A stretch of 64,000 nt of DNA from JACCWM01 sp040393065 (GCA_040393065.1 JBEBUW010000006.1:19862-83861), one strand, 5' to 3'. Positions 15,963-26,213 are shown, numbered from the stretch's first letter. The notes: generated by a model not told the origin, from the letters alone. Numbers and translations are program-made.

Positions 15963-18900
15963 GTGGCGACGGGATTCGGTAATTACCAGCTCATAGAGAA
16001 GATAGGAAAGGGGGGCATGGCTGAAGTCTTCCTGGCCAGAAGTTTTGGAGCCGAGGGGATTGAAAAGCAGCTTGTCATCAAGAAGATCCTGCCGGAGTTT
16101 TCTCAGAATCGTCGTTTTGTCGATATGTTCATTGCGGAAGCCAAGATCGCGATGGGGTTGAATCACCCGAACATTGTACAGATCTATGACTTCGGGAAGG
16201 TTGCCGAAGATTATTATCTGGCGATGGAGTATGTGGACGGGGTCAATGTCGCGCAGTTGCTGAGTGCGTGTCAGCGAAGCGGCCAGCCACTTAGCATCGG
16301 GGATGCGATTTATATCGGTATCGAGCTTGCGAAGGGGCTGGATTATGCGCACCGTCGTCAGGATCGTTACGGGCAAAGTCTGGAGTTGGTCCACCGAGAT
16401 ATCAGTCCGCAGAATATTCTGATTTCGATCGATGGGACGGTAAAGATCGTGGACTTTGGAATCGCCAAGGCTACGAGTGTCACGGACGACGGTCCAAGTG
16501 AAATGAAGGGGAAGTACAGCTACATGAGCCCGGAGCAGGCTTCGGGCGGCGTGGTCGATCAGCGCAGCGATCTGTTCAGTCTCGGGGTGGTACTGTTTGA
16601 GATGGTGTGCGGTCGTTCTCTGTTTCGGCAGAGCACACCGGAACAGACGTTGAGTCTGGTGAAGTCAGCGGTGGTGCCGGATATCGCAAGTCTGAATCGA
16701 AATATCCCGGGGCCGCTGGAGCATCTGCTTTATAAGGCGTTGGCGCGGCTGCCTGCGGATCGTTATTCGACGGCTCGTGAGTTGCAGTTGGACCTGACGC
16801 GGGTGTTGTACAGTCTTGGGGAGCTGTATGATGGTGTGACAACAGCAGCGCACCTGAAACGTATTGAGAGTTTTTTGTATCGCGGGGAAACCGCAGAGCT
16901 GAGCCTGGAGTCCGAGGCAAGTGAGGCGCGGACCGTGGCAACGCATGCGACGCATCTGATGAGCGGCTCAGGTGGCCGTACTCATATTCCGACCGAGACC
17001 AGTGCGGCCGAGCCCAGGGTTACGCGTCGACGTAAGGAAGTCGTGATTCTGGCGGGAAGCTCTTATGGTTTGATGGAATTGCGGGAGAAGGTGGGAGCGG
17101 AGCGCTGGCGTCAGGTGTTTCAGGAGTACAAGCGTATCGTGGATGCGATTGCCTATAAGAATGATGGGGTGGTGCATCGTCTGGAGGCGGATGGTTTTGT
17201 GTTGCTGCTCGGGATTCCGGTTTCGAGCGAGAACGATGCCGAGCGTGCGGCTTATATGGCGATGGATTTGCACGAGGCTGTAGCGGGGATGAGTGTGGGG
17301 CTGGAGAGTCCGATTCATCTGGGGATTGGGATTGCTCTGGGCGAGGTTGTGCTGGAGCAGGAGCCAGGGCGTGCGCGGCGTCGGTATGGCTGGACGTTTT
17401 ACGGGGCGAGCAACGAGATTGCGGAGGGACTGTCAGCGGCGGCATTTGCGCGCGAGGTTTTGCTGGGGAGTTATGTGTATCGGCGCGTGCATCGCGAGTT
17501 TCATTGCACGGCGGTTGATGAGGTCCGTGTCTCGGAGGCGGATGGTTCGTCGTATCTTGTCCAGTCGTTTCGGTTGGAGTCGCCCAAGAGCAGTCGTGCA
17601 CAGATTGAGGAGCTGCGTAGTTCTTATCAGTCGGTGTACGGGCGTGAGATAACGCGCAAGGTTTTGCGCACGATGTATCGGCAGACGCTGCTAGATAAGA
17701 AGGTTTCGGGTGTTGTGATCGTGGGGGCGACGGGGCTCGGGAAGTCGATTCTGGTGGATGACTTTCTGGCCGGGCTGGATCGGCGCGATGTGCGTATTGT
17801 GCGCGGGGTTGTGATGCCGTTCGAGCAGCATATTCCGCTGGGTAGCGCGGCGGGGCTTGTCAGTGCGATCTTACGGCTGGGGCGACGTGACGATCTTCGG
17901 CTGTTGTATGAGAAGCTGGAAGCTACGATTCGGTCGTTGTTCGGAGACCGTGAAGAGCATGAGATCCTGCTCATGCTGCATGCTCTGGGGAGCCTGTTTA
18001 ACCTGACGTTTGCGGGAAGTGAGTTTGATGGGCTCAGCGGGGATGAGCGTAAGAAGCGGATCTTTGTGGCGTTGCGGCGCGTGATCTTGCGCGTGGCAGA
18101 GGAGAAGCCTCTGGTGCTGGCTTTTGATGATGCGCACTGTACGGATCCGATGACGTTGCGGGGGACGGTTGAGTTTTTCCGCAGTCATCCCAGGGCGCCG
18201 GTGTTTCTGGTGTGTACGGCCAGCGATACGGATTCGTTGACGAAAACGCAGGAATGGCAGGATCTGGTGGGGCTGGAGAGCATTCGTGTGGAGCCCTTGC
18301 GTGAATTGAATGAGGGGGAAGCGGAAATGCTGGTGCGCGAGATGTTGGGCGTGCACGGGGTAAGTGAGGATCGTCTGGTGACGGCGATTCTGCGTTATTC
18401 GGGCGGTAATCCACTGTATATTAAGGAAGTTATCGACGGGTTAAAGAATCGCGGCTGGCTTGCGGACAGAAAAGGGGTGACAGCGGCGGAGGCGATTGAG
18501 GCTGATCCGGAATGGTTGCCTGTCAGTGTTGAGGGGTTGATCGGTTCGCGGATCGATCGGCTGGAGCTGGTACAGAAGGTTGTGTTGCAGCGTGTTGCGC
18601 TGTTGTGGCCGTCGTTTACGCTGGGGGATGCGCGTCTGGTCGTGGATGAGCAGGTGGCGGGTGGTGCGCTGAAGAGCGATGAGGAGGGGACGGCGGTATT
18701 CGATAAGCTGGTGGAAGATGGTTTTCTGGTGCGGTCGGATGCGCGGATGATATCCGAACCGGATCATCAGAGCCGTGAAGAGGTAACGTACCGCTTTTGT
18801 AATCTGTTAACGCAGGATGTTGCAGCGCGAGGGCTGATTCCGGAGGAGTCGGCGATGCTGTGCCGCAGGCTGGCGGGATTGTTACAGGGTGTGCGTGAGC

Positions 18901-20411
18901 GGTTGGGGTTGCGGGGCAGCGTGATGATCGCGCGCTATTTTGAGAGTGCCGGGGACCATGCGCTGGCGATGGAGTATTATCGGGAAGCGGCCGAGGAGGC
19001 ATTTGAGCATCTGGGGGCGGCGGAATGTGTACGGCTATGTGATCAGCTGCTGGAGAAGAATCCGGGGGACGATCAGCGGATCAAGGTGTTGCTGTTGTTG
19101 CAGGGCGCTTTGCATGAAGCGGGCGAGCAGGAGCGTAATGTCCGGGTGCTGGATGAATTGTATGAGCGGGTGTTTCCGGCCGGTCAACCCGATGAGCAGC
19201 TTGAGGTGTTGCTACGTTTGTCGCGGCATCACTATGAGCGTTCGAGCTTGCGGGTAGCACGAGAGTTTCTGGAACAGGCGCAGCAGATAGGGGGAGCGTG
19301 CAATGAGGTTTTGAGTCAGGCAAAGCTCTGGCAGATGGAGGCGGTGCTGGCGATCGCGGAGGGGCAGAGTGAGCGTGCACTGGCGCTGTTGGAGCGGGTG
19401 ATCGATATTTATGCTGACAACTCACCGGGTAGTCTGGACCGGGATCGTCTGGAGCGTCTGGGTGCGGCAGAAAATATACGCGGGGTGATCTTCCGGCAGT
19501 CCGGTCGTCATGAGGAGGCGCTGCTGGCGTATGAGCGGGCGCTGGAGTATGCGCGGGCGGGTAATAACAGACGTCAGATCCATATGTTGCTGCTGAATTC
19601 GGGGCTGGCGCTGGTGTATTTGCACAAAATTAGTGAGGCGCTGGAGCGTTATGAAGCAGCGCTGGAACAGTGTCGACGGCTGGGGCATATCCGCGGACAG
19701 GCGGGCCTGCTGGTAAATATGGGGCATGCTTACTATTTGCAGGGGGAGAACAATCGCGCGATCGCCAGTCTTGAGAAGGGAATCGGGCTGGGGCAGAAGC
19801 TGGCGTATAATCAGATTGTGGCGGACGGGCAGATATCTCTCGGGGTGTGTTTTCTGGCGACAGGTGCGCTGGAGGCGGCAGAGAATGCATTGCATGAGGG
19901 GTTGCGGTTGGCGGATTCGATCCCGCATCCGTACTTGAGTATTCATGCGACGCTGGCGCTTGCACGGGTGAATCTTGTGCGTGCGCACGGAGAAGGTGAG
20001 GCCGCGCGGGATGCTGCCAAGATCGCGCTTATGCAGGCGGAAGACGCGCTTGAGCGGTCGGATGCTGCGAGGATGGCATGGGGCGAGGCGGTGGCATTGA
20101 GTTTGATGGCGCGGGCGTTGCATTTGCTGGGGCGCGTGGAGGGAGCGATAGCGTATAGCCGTAGGGCGGTGGCGATGCTGGATGCCGGCGAGGAGTTTGA
20201 TAAGGAAGAGATTTTGTATTTCCATTATCGGATTGTGAGCGAAGCCGGGCACCGAGAGGAGGGGATTCAGGCGTTGATGCGGTCGCATGCATCCTTGTTG
20301 AAGACAGGTAACAGTATCGCGGATGTGGGGGATCGGATGTCGTTTATGGATCGGCCGATTCATCAGGAGATTGCGACTGCGTATCGAGAAGAAAGTATGG
20401 TTCACCGATGA
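15963..20411 (+). CDS. Giant Ser/Thr kinase with degenerate cyclase-like, ATPase and TPR domains
   Basis: A 1482-residue cytoplasmic protein. The kinase domain (about 8-280) has GKGGMAEVF, Lys40, catalytic HRDISPQN (Asp146) and DFG (Asp164). A region near 350-530 (VVILAGSSYG, later VVHRLEADGFVLLLGIP) resembles class III nucleotide cyclase homology domains but lacks the first metal Asp, so cyclase activity is doubtful. A STAND/AAA-type ATPase follows with Walker A GATGLGKS and Walker B LVLAFDDAH, then about 500 residues of TPR-like helices. The layout suggests a signal-integrating kinase, as is common in Myxococcota. The start is GTG at 15963 because the kinase fold begins just after it. Confidence 0.9.
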   Translation: MATGFGNYQLIEKIGKGGMAEVFLARSFGAEGIEKQLVIKKILPEFSQNRRFVDMFIAEAKIAMGLNHPNIVQIYDFGKVAEDYYLAMEYVDGVNVAQLLSACQRSGQPLSIGDAIYIGIELAKGLDYAHRRQDRYGQSLELVHRDISPQNILISIDGTVKIVDFGIAKATSVTDDGPSEMKGKYSYMSPEQASGGVVDQRSDLFSLGVVLFEMVCGRSLFRQSTPEQTLSLVKSAVVPDIASLNRNIPGPLEHLLYKALARLPADRYSTARELQLDLTRVLYSLGELYDGVTTAAHLKRIESFLYRGETAELSLESEASEARTVATHATHLMSGSGGRTHIPTETSAAEPRVTRRRKEVVILAGSSYGLMELREKVGAERWRQVFQEYKRIVDAIAYKNDGVVHRLEADGFVLLLGIPVSSENDAERAAYMAMDLHEAVAGMSVGLESPIHLGIGIALGEVVLEQEPGRARRRYGWTFYGASNEIAEGLSAAAFAREVLLGSYVYRRVHREFHCTAVDEVRVSEADGSSYLVQSFRLESPKSSRAQIEELRSSYQSVYGREITRKVLRTMYRQTLLDKKVSGVVIVGATGLGKSILVDDFLAGLDRRDVRIVRGVVMPFEQHIPLGSAAGLVSAILRLGRRDDLRLLYEKLEATIRSLFGDREEHEILLMLHALGSLFNLTFAGSEFDGLSGDERKKRIFVALRRVILRVAEEKPLVLAFDDAHCTDPMTLRGTVEFFRSHPRAPVFLVCTASDTDSLTKTQEWQDLVGLESIRVEPLRELNEGEAEMLVREMLGVHGVSEDRLVTAILRYSGGNPLYIKEVIDGLKNRGWLADRKGVTAAEAIEADPEWLPVSVEGLIGSRIDRLELVQKVVLQRVALLWPSFTLGDARLVVDEQVAGGALKSDEEGTAVFDKLVEDGFLVRSDARMISEPDHQSREEVTYRFCNLLTQDVAARGLIPEESAMLCRRLAGLLQGVRERLGLRGSVMIARYFESAGDHALAMEYYREAAEEAFEHLGAAECVRLCDQLLEKNPGDDQRIKVLLLLQGALHEAGEQERNVRVLDELYERVFPAGQPDEQLEVLLRLSRHHYERSSLRVAREFLEQAQQIGGACNEVLSQAKLWQMEAVLAIAEGQSERALALLERVIDIYADNSPGSLDRDRLERLGAAENIRGVIFRQSGRHEEALLAYERALEYARAGNNRRQIHMLLLNSGLALVYLHKISEALERYEAALEQCRRLGHIRGQAGLLVNMGHAYYLQGENNRAIASLEKGIGLGQKLAYNQIVADGQISLGVCFLATGALEAAENALHEGLRLADSIPHPYLSIHATLALARVNLVRAHGEGEAARDAAKIALMQAEDALERSDAARMAWGEAVALSLMARALHLLGRVEGAIAYSRRAVAMLDAGEEFDKEEILYFHYRIVSEAGHREEGIQALMRSHASLLKTGNSIADVGDRMSFMDRPIHQEIATAYREESMVHR

Positions 20412-20465
20412 GGCGGTATGAGGTCGGAGCAGGCGGGGTTGTGTGATGCCAAAGGGGGGGCTTGT

Positions 20466-20726
20466 GAGGGTCGGATGGAGGTTGAGTCCGGTCCGGGGGT
20501 AAGGTGGTGAGGGTCGGATGGAGGTTGAGTCCGGCCCGGGGGTAAGGTGGTGAGGGCCGGACGGGAGGTTGAGTCTGGTCCGAGGGTAAGGCAGTGAGGG
20601 TCGGACGGAGGTTGAGTCCGGTTCGAGGGTAAGGCGATGGGGGTCGGACGGGAGGTTTGGTCTGGTCCGGGGGTAAGGTGGTGAGGGCCGGACGGGAGGT
20701 TTGGTCTGGTCCGAGGGTGGCGTGAT
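20466..20726. repeat. Tandem repeat, six units of 43-44 bp
   Basis: Six imperfect head-to-tail units beginning GAGGGTCGGA and ending in GGTAAGG plus a few bases fill 261 bp right after the kinase stop codon. Unit lengths run 43, 43, 44, 43, 44, 44. Differences are mainly C/T and G/A changes plus a one-base indel in a GGA(C)GG run. The period is not a multiple of three and no ORF fits, so it is taken as non-coding. Confidence 0.9.
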
Positions 20727-20750
20727 GAAGGTGGAGTCTGGGGAGAGGGC

Positions 20751-20783
20751 CCCGCTCAAAGAATCGTAGAAGAATTGAGCGGG
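20751..20783. terminator. Intergenic hairpin between convergent genes
   Basis: A perfect 9-bp stem, CCCGCTCAA paired with TTGAGCGGG, encloses a 15-nt loop between the kinase gene and the convergent gene ending at 20801. There is no T-tract on either side, so it is only a possible bidirectional or factor-assisted terminator. Confidence 0.4.
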
Positions 20784-20800
20784 GAAGAGCTCAGGGATGA

Positions 20801-21769
20801 TCAGGCGTCGGGTGAAGGCGCGTCGTCACCGGAGCAAGTCGGGTCGTTATCGGGAGTGGGCGGAGCGCCCGGTTTGGTTGCTTCTGAGGAGGGGGTTGTA
20901 GCGTCGTCCGGGCGATTGGCCTGGGGTTGGGCATTGGTGGGGTTTGTTGCGTTTTTGGGGGCTTGTTCGGATTCGACATCAGCACCGCGTTCGGCATCAT
21001 CAAGGATGGCTTTGACGGTGTCGATATCGGACGTGTCATCGGCTTCTGCCTTTGCATTGCGGGCTTTGTTTTCCTGCGCAAGACGGGCTTGCTGGTCTGT
21101 GACAGAGGAGAGGAAGTTCTTGCGGTCTTCCATATTGTCGACGGTAGCAGCAAGCACGAGGGAGAGGACGACGAAGAAAGCGTCTTCGGCCAGGTCACGT
21201 GCTTTTTCGACGGTGTTGTAGGTCAGAATCTCGTCATTGGCAGAGAGCTGGGAGGAGAAGGTTTCGTTCAATTCCAGGAGGTTTTCCAGGTGTGGGGTGA
21301 GCCCCACGACGGGGACATCGTCTTTGAACGTGGTTCCGAGGCGGTGGCAGAATTCGCTGACGGCGACGGATTTCTCTTCGTATTTGAGGGAAGTAAGCGC
21401 GCGGACGCCATCGGGGAGGAGGGCGTTTTTGATGCGTCTGGCAGACTGGCGCTGGGCGGAGTCACGTTTGCTTTCGGCATGGCCTGAGATTACCGAGTTG
21501 ATGAGGGTCAGGGCATTGGTGATCTGGTGATTGGTATCGACGGCTGCAGCTCTCGATAGAGGGTTGCTTTTGTTGCGTTTGTTCCAGTCGTATTCCAGGC
21601 TTTGCACGGTTGCGCATTGCTCGAGTGCCTTTTCGGCGCGCTCTTTGATGTGGGGCTGGTTGTGTTGGTCCGCCTTGGCCAAGATATCGATCAGGCAGAG
21701 TTTGATGCTGGCACTTCCCATTTTGTAGAAGCGGCGTTGGGTGAAGATATCTCCGGGACGATTATGCAT
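20801..21769 (-). CDS. Uncharacterised helical protein
   Basis: A 322-residue protein not recognised as any named family. Residues 1-230 are strongly alpha-helical (for example KERAEKALEQC and VEKARDLAEDAFFVVLSLVLAATVDN), and the last 90 residues form an acidic, proline/threonine-rich disordered tail. There is no signal peptide; one hydrophobic helix (FFVVLSLVLAA) could be buried. In general build it recalls the unknown gene at 51995-52774, but no sequence match was established. The ATG at 21769 was chosen with GGAG upstream; a TTG 12 bp earlier is open. It is monocistronic and divergent from nothing close. Confidence 0.7.
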   Translation of the reverse strand: MHNRPGDIFTQRRFYKMGSASIKLCLIDILAKADQHNQPHIKERAEKALEQCATVQSLEYDWNKRNKSNPLSRAAAVDTNHQITNALTLINSVISGHAESKRDSAQRQSARRIKNALLPDGVRALTSLKYEEKSVAVSEFCHRLGTTFKDDVPVVGLTPHLENLLELNETFSSQLSANDEILTYNTVEKARDLAEDAFFVVLSLVLAATVDNMEDRKNFLSSVTDQQARLAQENKARNAKAEADDTSDIDTVKAILDDAERGADVESEQAPKNATNPTNAQPQANRPDDATTPSSEATKPGAPPTPDNDPTCSGDDAPSPDA

Positions 21770-21980
21770 GGCAAGCTCCAAAGTAGGGGCCCTAAGAGCC
21801 CTGTCTGGTAAGGTCGCGATACAAAAGACGAGAGTCCCGACAACAGGGTGCTGATCGCGCGCAGCCCCACAGGCATCCAGAGTGACAACTATTTGTACAG
21901 ATTGCGATCGAGTTTGTAAGGAGTTATTGCGAATGTCAAGGGAGCTTTGCCAGTATTTTTAAAATACGTTTATCCAGTGG

Positions 21981-24900
21981 TTAGATGTGACTATTGGTCA
22001 GGACAGGCGCAGGTGTTGCGGTGTCATCGGGTTGTGCTCCGAAGACTTCGGACCAAGAGGGCAGGGGTGATGTTGCGGAGGGAGGGGCCTGGGGAGGAGG
22101 CTCCAGGATGTATTGATCGGGGGCGTAGTCTGTAGGAGCGCTATTGAGGCGTGCGGCGAAGAGCTGTTGCCATGAGGGGAGGCCGGGTGAGATGTGGGTT
22201 GGCTGCGTACTGGCAGCGGTTTGCGTGATGGTCTGGTTGACGAGATTTCGAGCGAGCAGGAGTGCTTCGTGTTGGGGGATGGCTTCGGGATTGATGATGG
22301 TGGGTGGTGTGACGGGATCGAGAACGGGCATAAGTGCGGGAGCAAGTGCGGAGAGGAGCTGGGTGGTGAGTGCACTGGTGAAGCGGAATTTTGCGGCCTG
22401 TTCGCCCGGCACGAAGACGGTGAGGGTGCCGTAGAAGTGTTGGTCGATGAAGAATACGAAGGTTGCGGTGCGGTTGATGTAGTGGATTTCGTTATTGCGT
22501 TTGATGTGGTGGTCGCCGGTGCCGGTTTTTCCGCCTACTTCGAGGATGGTGCCGTCGTGGGTGACGAAGGATTTGTTGAGTCGCTTCGCGGTGCCGAATT
22601 GGACGACTCCGCGCAGTGCGGCGCGGGCGGTGCGGGCTACTTCGGGCGGTAAGACGCGCTCGGGTTGGGGAGTGGTCCGTCGCAGGGTGGTTTCGTAGGG
22701 TGTATTGCTGGCAAATTCGTAGCTGGTGACGCGGATCGTGGGCAGGCGCAGGCCGTCGTTCTGGAGAATGCCGACAAGTTCGGCAAGTGAGTCGGGTCGG
22801 TCGGCGCTGCTGCCGATGGAGGTGGCGTAGCTAGGGACCAGGGAGTCGAAGGGGTAGCCGAGGCGTTGCCAGGCGCGATGGATGTGAACGAAGGCGTCTT
22901 CTTCGAGCAAGGTTTTGATGCGTCGGTCTTGCTGGTGTTTGCGGCTGGTGCGGAAGAGCCAGCCGTAGATTTCCTGGCGAGTGTCGCGGCTGTTGTTGAT
23001 GATTTCGTTGTAGGTGGCGTCGGGGTTTTGACGCAGGAAGTGGGCGGTCCAGATTTCGAGCGGGTGGATACGGGCCAGGTATGCCTGGTCGGAGAGGTTG
23101 AAGGCTTCGGGGGCATAGGCGGTGTAAAGTTCGGTCAGGCGTGCATCGGAGAGGGTGGAGTCGGTGTGCTTGCGGATATAGGTGGTGAAGGTTTCGAAGT
23201 CGGCTTCTGGAGCGATGGCGCGGTAGGCCACAGCAAGTTGCCGGGGGGTGAATTTGCGCGGGGTGTTGTTGGTGTTGAAGGGGAAGGTGGTGAGGATCTC
23301 GTCAGGGGATTTGCCCTGGTATTTCTGGATGAAACGATTCTGGAATGTGCGGCCTTCCTGGTCGGCGAAGCGTTCGAGGAGTTGGCGACGTTCGAGGTTG
23401 TCGGGGTCGTTGAGGATGCGGTTTACGCGGTCGGCATCGAGGTAGGTGTAGTAGAGGACGATGTCGCGCATCATGCGGATGAAGGGGAGGTTGACGGAGT
23501 GTTGGAAGGCTTCGTGGACGGTCATGACGTAGTTGCGGCGGTTGTTGAAGTTGGAGAACTTGTGGAGGCCACCGCCTGTGAAGAAGCGCTCGGAAGGGCT
23601 GCCGGAGTAGTAGCGGTTCATGGCGGCGTCGAGCATGGTCTGAAGGGTTTTGTCTTCGGGATCTTTCGCGAAGTAGTTGGCGGCCCAGCGGGTGAGGGAG
23701 TCCTGGGCGGATTCGGCATGCCGGGTGAGTTCTTGGGTGGAGAGGTTGTGGAAGCGTGTGTGGAGTTCGGCGAAGACTTCCAGATATGTCACCAGGGTGC
23801 GGAGTTTGGCGGTAGAACCTAAGTCGAGTTTGACCTGTTCGTTGATATTGAGGGGTTGGTCGTAGCTGTCGGCCTGGACGCGCAGGACGTTACCCTGGGG
23901 TGTGCTTTCGTAGAGGGTGAAGCTGTAGACGAGTGCGGTTAGATCGTTGTCTTCGGTGAGCAGACGGCCGGGTTGCATGAGGCCAAGCGAGCTTGCGAAT
24001 ACGGGATCATGAAGGTTGCCGAGGGTGTCGGAGACTTCTTTTTGAGCGGTGGCATCGATGGTGGTTTTGACGGTGAGGTCGAAGCGGTCGAGATCGTAGA
24101 GTGAGCGGACGTCGAGTGCGGAGAGCATGTGGGTGCGGATGCGGTCGACTGCTTTGCGTTCCACGAAGGATGTGGTGGTAGGAGTGGGAACGCTGCGTTT
24201 GACATCGATGTGGGTGAGGAGTGCGGCATCGCGCAGAGGTTCGGAGATAATGTTGTGGTTGGCGAGTACGCGCAGGTACTGGTCGGTGAGGTCGTGGAGG
24301 TCGTCGGGGTTCTGGACAAGGTAGTAGGAAGGGCGGCGGTGGGCCAGCATGAGGCTTAAGACTTTGCGGTACGCGGCGGCCTGTTGCTGGAGGTGGTCGG
24401 GATCGATGGTGGCGAGGTGGGTGCTTGAGATGGTCGGGCGGTCGTTGTGGAAGAGTTGGACGAGCTGATGGGGATCGGTGTCGAACCAGGCGCGCAGGCC
24501 GTCGAGCAGTCCGTGGACTTCGCCGTGGCCACGGACGGCGGCCAGGGGGACACCGTTGATGTAGTCGAGGACGATGCGCTGGCGTGCGCGGGTGGTATCG
24601 GGGCCATCATGGTAGGCGCGTAATGATGCGGAGGCCATCTGAATGAGTTTGTCGGAGCCTGTTTGGGTGAGACCCTGATCGGAGTGGCGGAATTTTTCGA
24701 GTTGTGTGGCGAGTGTGCTGCCGCCGTGGACACTGCTGGAGTTAGGGTTGGAGGTGCCAATAGTGGGCAGGCCCAGGTAGCGGCTTAGCATGGCGATGCT
24801 TGCGCTGGTGAAGCGTTTCCAGGAGATAGCGGGATTGTGATTGGGGTTGGCGTCATCGAGGAGATTGCGGTCTTCGATGAAAAGGAGAGTGCGGACGATT

Positions 24901-25394
24901 AGTTCGGGGATGTCATCGAAGGATTCAAAACCGTGTTCGGGGAAGCGTGTCTGGTAGAGGGTGCGGTCGTTGCGGTCTCTGATGTGGAGTCCGGCCTGGT
25001 TTTTTTCGGGGAAGGGTGGGTAGAGGCCGTGGTCGAGAAGGACTTGCAGGGTTGGGGAGTGGTAGGTCTGGGTGGCGATTTCATAGCCTCGACGAGTCAG
25101 GCGTTCGGTAGCGGTGGGGATATGCGCGTAGCCAAGGCGCAGGTCATAGGGTCCGGTTGATGGAAACTGCAGGTCGGGGTTGGGTGTGGCGTCTGTCCAG
25201 AAGTAGAGTTGTTGGCCGATGTTGCTGAAGAGTCTGGATTGGTAGTGGGAGGTGGTGACTTCGAAGTGGACGACATAGGCCAACGCCAGCAGTAGGGTGG
25301 TGCTGAAGACAAGAGTGAGCTGACGAAAGGGAGTAGCGATGGGGAATCGCAGGATGGTGAGGAGGCGTGTATGTGCTTTCAGGTGTCGTCTCAT
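21981..25394 (-). CDS. Atypical bifunctional class A penicillin-binding protein
   Basis: About 1137 residues, longer than usual. A transmembrane helix (LVFSTTLLLALAYVVHFEV) follows a basic cytoplasmic head. The GT51 glycosyltransferase domain has FIEDRNLLDD, carrying the catalytic Glu, and GGSTLATQLEKFRHS. The transpeptidase domain has SxxK in GSTAKLR, SxN in HSVN and KTG in GGKTGTGD, so both activities look intact. It should build peptidoglycan in the periplasm. The EDRNLLDD form with a long insert differs from the common EDRRF-type motif, a pattern I associate with a deltaproteobacterial PBP subgroup. The start is unclear: ATG at 25394, or TTG at 25469, adding 25 residues; neither has a strong Shine-Dalgarno. 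Confidence 0.88.
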   Translation of the reverse strand: MRRHLKAHTRLLTILRFPIATPFRQLTLVFSTTLLLALAYVVHFEVTTSHYQSRLFSNIGQQLYFWTDATPNPDLQFPSTGPYDLRLGYAHIPTATERLTRRGYEIATQTYHSPTLQVLLDHGLYPPFPEKNQAGLHIRDRNDRTLYQTRFPEHGFESFDDIPELIVRTLLFIEDRNLLDDANPNHNPAISWKRFTSASIAMLSRYLGLPTIGTSNPNSSSVHGGSTLATQLEKFRHSDQGLTQTGSDKLIQMASASLRAYHDGPDTTRARQRIVLDYINGVPLAAVRGHGEVHGLLDGLRAWFDTDPHQLVQLFHNDRPTISSTHLATIDPDHLQQQAAAYRKVLSLMLAHRRPSYYLVQNPDDLHDLTDQYLRVLANHNIISEPLRDAALLTHIDVKRSVPTPTTTSFVERKAVDRIRTHMLSALDVRSLYDLDRFDLTVKTTIDATAQKEVSDTLGNLHDPVFASSLGLMQPGRLLTEDNDLTALVYSFTLYESTPQGNVLRVQADSYDQPLNINEQVKLDLGSTAKLRTLVTYLEVFAELHTRFHNLSTQELTRHAESAQDSLTRWAANYFAKDPEDKTLQTMLDAAMNRYYSGSPSERFFTGGGLHKFSNFNNRRNYVMTVHEAFQHSVNLPFIRMMRDIVLYYTYLDADRVNRILNDPDNLERRQLLERFADQEGRTFQNRFIQKYQGKSPDEILTTFPFNTNNTPRKFTPRQLAVAYRAIAPEADFETFTTYIRKHTDSTLSDARLTELYTAYAPEAFNLSDQAYLARIHPLEIWTAHFLRQNPDATYNEIINNSRDTRQEIYGWLFRTSRKHQQDRRIKTLLEEDAFVHIHRAWQRLGYPFDSLVPSYATSIGSSADRPDSLAELVGILQNDGLRLPTIRVTSYEFASNTPYETTLRRTTPQPERVLPPEVARTARAALRGVVQFGTAKRLNKSFVTHDGTILEVGGKTGTGDHHIKRNNEIHYINRTATFVFFIDQHFYGTLTVFVPGEQAAKFRFTSALTTQLLSALAPALMPVLDPVTPPTIINPEAIPQHEALLLARNLVNQTITQTAASTQPTHISPGLPSWQQLFAARLNSAPTDYAPDQYILEPPPQAPPSATSPLPSWSEVFGAQPDDTATPAPVLTNSHI

Positions 25395-25702
25395 AGGCAG
25401 GCGAAGTAGGTGAAGGACGTCGGTAAAGAGGTGGCGAAAGACCTGTCTTGCGCGAAACCACGGCAGCAAAGCACGAATGCACCGGGGCGTTAGAGCGCGT
25501 AAGCGCGTGCGAAGTTCGAGCGCGGCTTAAGGGTGCGGACGTGGATCGAGCGCGAATTGTGATCGGGATGTAGGGAGCAGACAGACAAACAGGCAGGAGC
25601 AGTCAGGGCGCAGGCATCCATGTAAGAAAGTGTTGGGCGCGCCAAGTGCTTGTATTGTAACGGTTTTGGTGCGGGTTGTGCAAGGGCAAAGTGTGAAAAG
25701 TG

Positions 25703-26086
25703 CTAATTGATGGCGTGTGGCTGGGCGAGTGAGAAGGCGGGAATGGGGGCTTCGAAGATTTTGCCGCTGTCGGTGATCATGGTGTAGCTTCCGCTCATGC
25801 TTCCGAAGGGGGAATCCAGAGGGCATGCACTGGTATATTGGAAGGATTCGCCGGGAAGGATGTGTGGTTGTTTGCCAACGACACCGGGGCCGTGGACCTC
25901 GGAGACGGTTCCTTCTGCATTTGCGATCTGCCAGTGTCGTGTGATGAGGCGGGCAGGTTCGGGGCCGTGGTTTTTGATTTCAACCTGGTAGATAAAATAC
26001 CAGAGGCCTTTGTGTGGGGCGGAGTCTTGGGGTGAGTAGGAGACGAGGACTTTGATCTGTATGTTTGGGAGGATGGAATCAGCCAT
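25703..26086 (-). CDS. apaG: ApaG protein (Co2+/Mg2+ efflux-associated)
   Basis: A 127-residue protein, the usual ApaG size. It has the family pattern VEIKNHGPEPARLITRHWQIANAEG, then GVVGKQPHILPGESFQYTSACPL and GSMSGSYTM, an immunoglobulin-like DUF525 fold. ApaG's role is poorly known; loss in enterobacteria affects cobalt resistance and Ap4A levels. The ATG at 26086 fits family length; a GTG five codons upstream is possible. It is divergent from the second kinase gene (127 bp apart). Confidence 0.93.
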   Translation of the reverse strand: MADSILPNIQIKVLVSYSPQDSAPHKGLWYFIYQVEIKNHGPEPARLITRHWQIANAEGTVSEVHGPGVVGKQPHILPGESFQYTSACPLDSPFGSMSGSYTMITDSGKIFEAPIPAFSLAQPHAIN

Positions 26087-26213
26087 AGTTTCTGCTTGCA
26101 CTGCCTTTGTTACGGTGGGGTTGTGGAATGCCAGTGGCGGTAATGGAGGGTTGCAACGTAAGATGGTAAGACCAACCAGGTTGAGTACGTTTTTAGATTA
26201 GCAGTGAGCGGTC

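Noticed and set aside
19422..20759. 445-residue minus-strand frame over the kinase end and the tandem repeat
   Set aside because: Its N-terminal part is a translation of the 43-44-bp repeat and the rest is antisense to the TPR region; no start signal or family.
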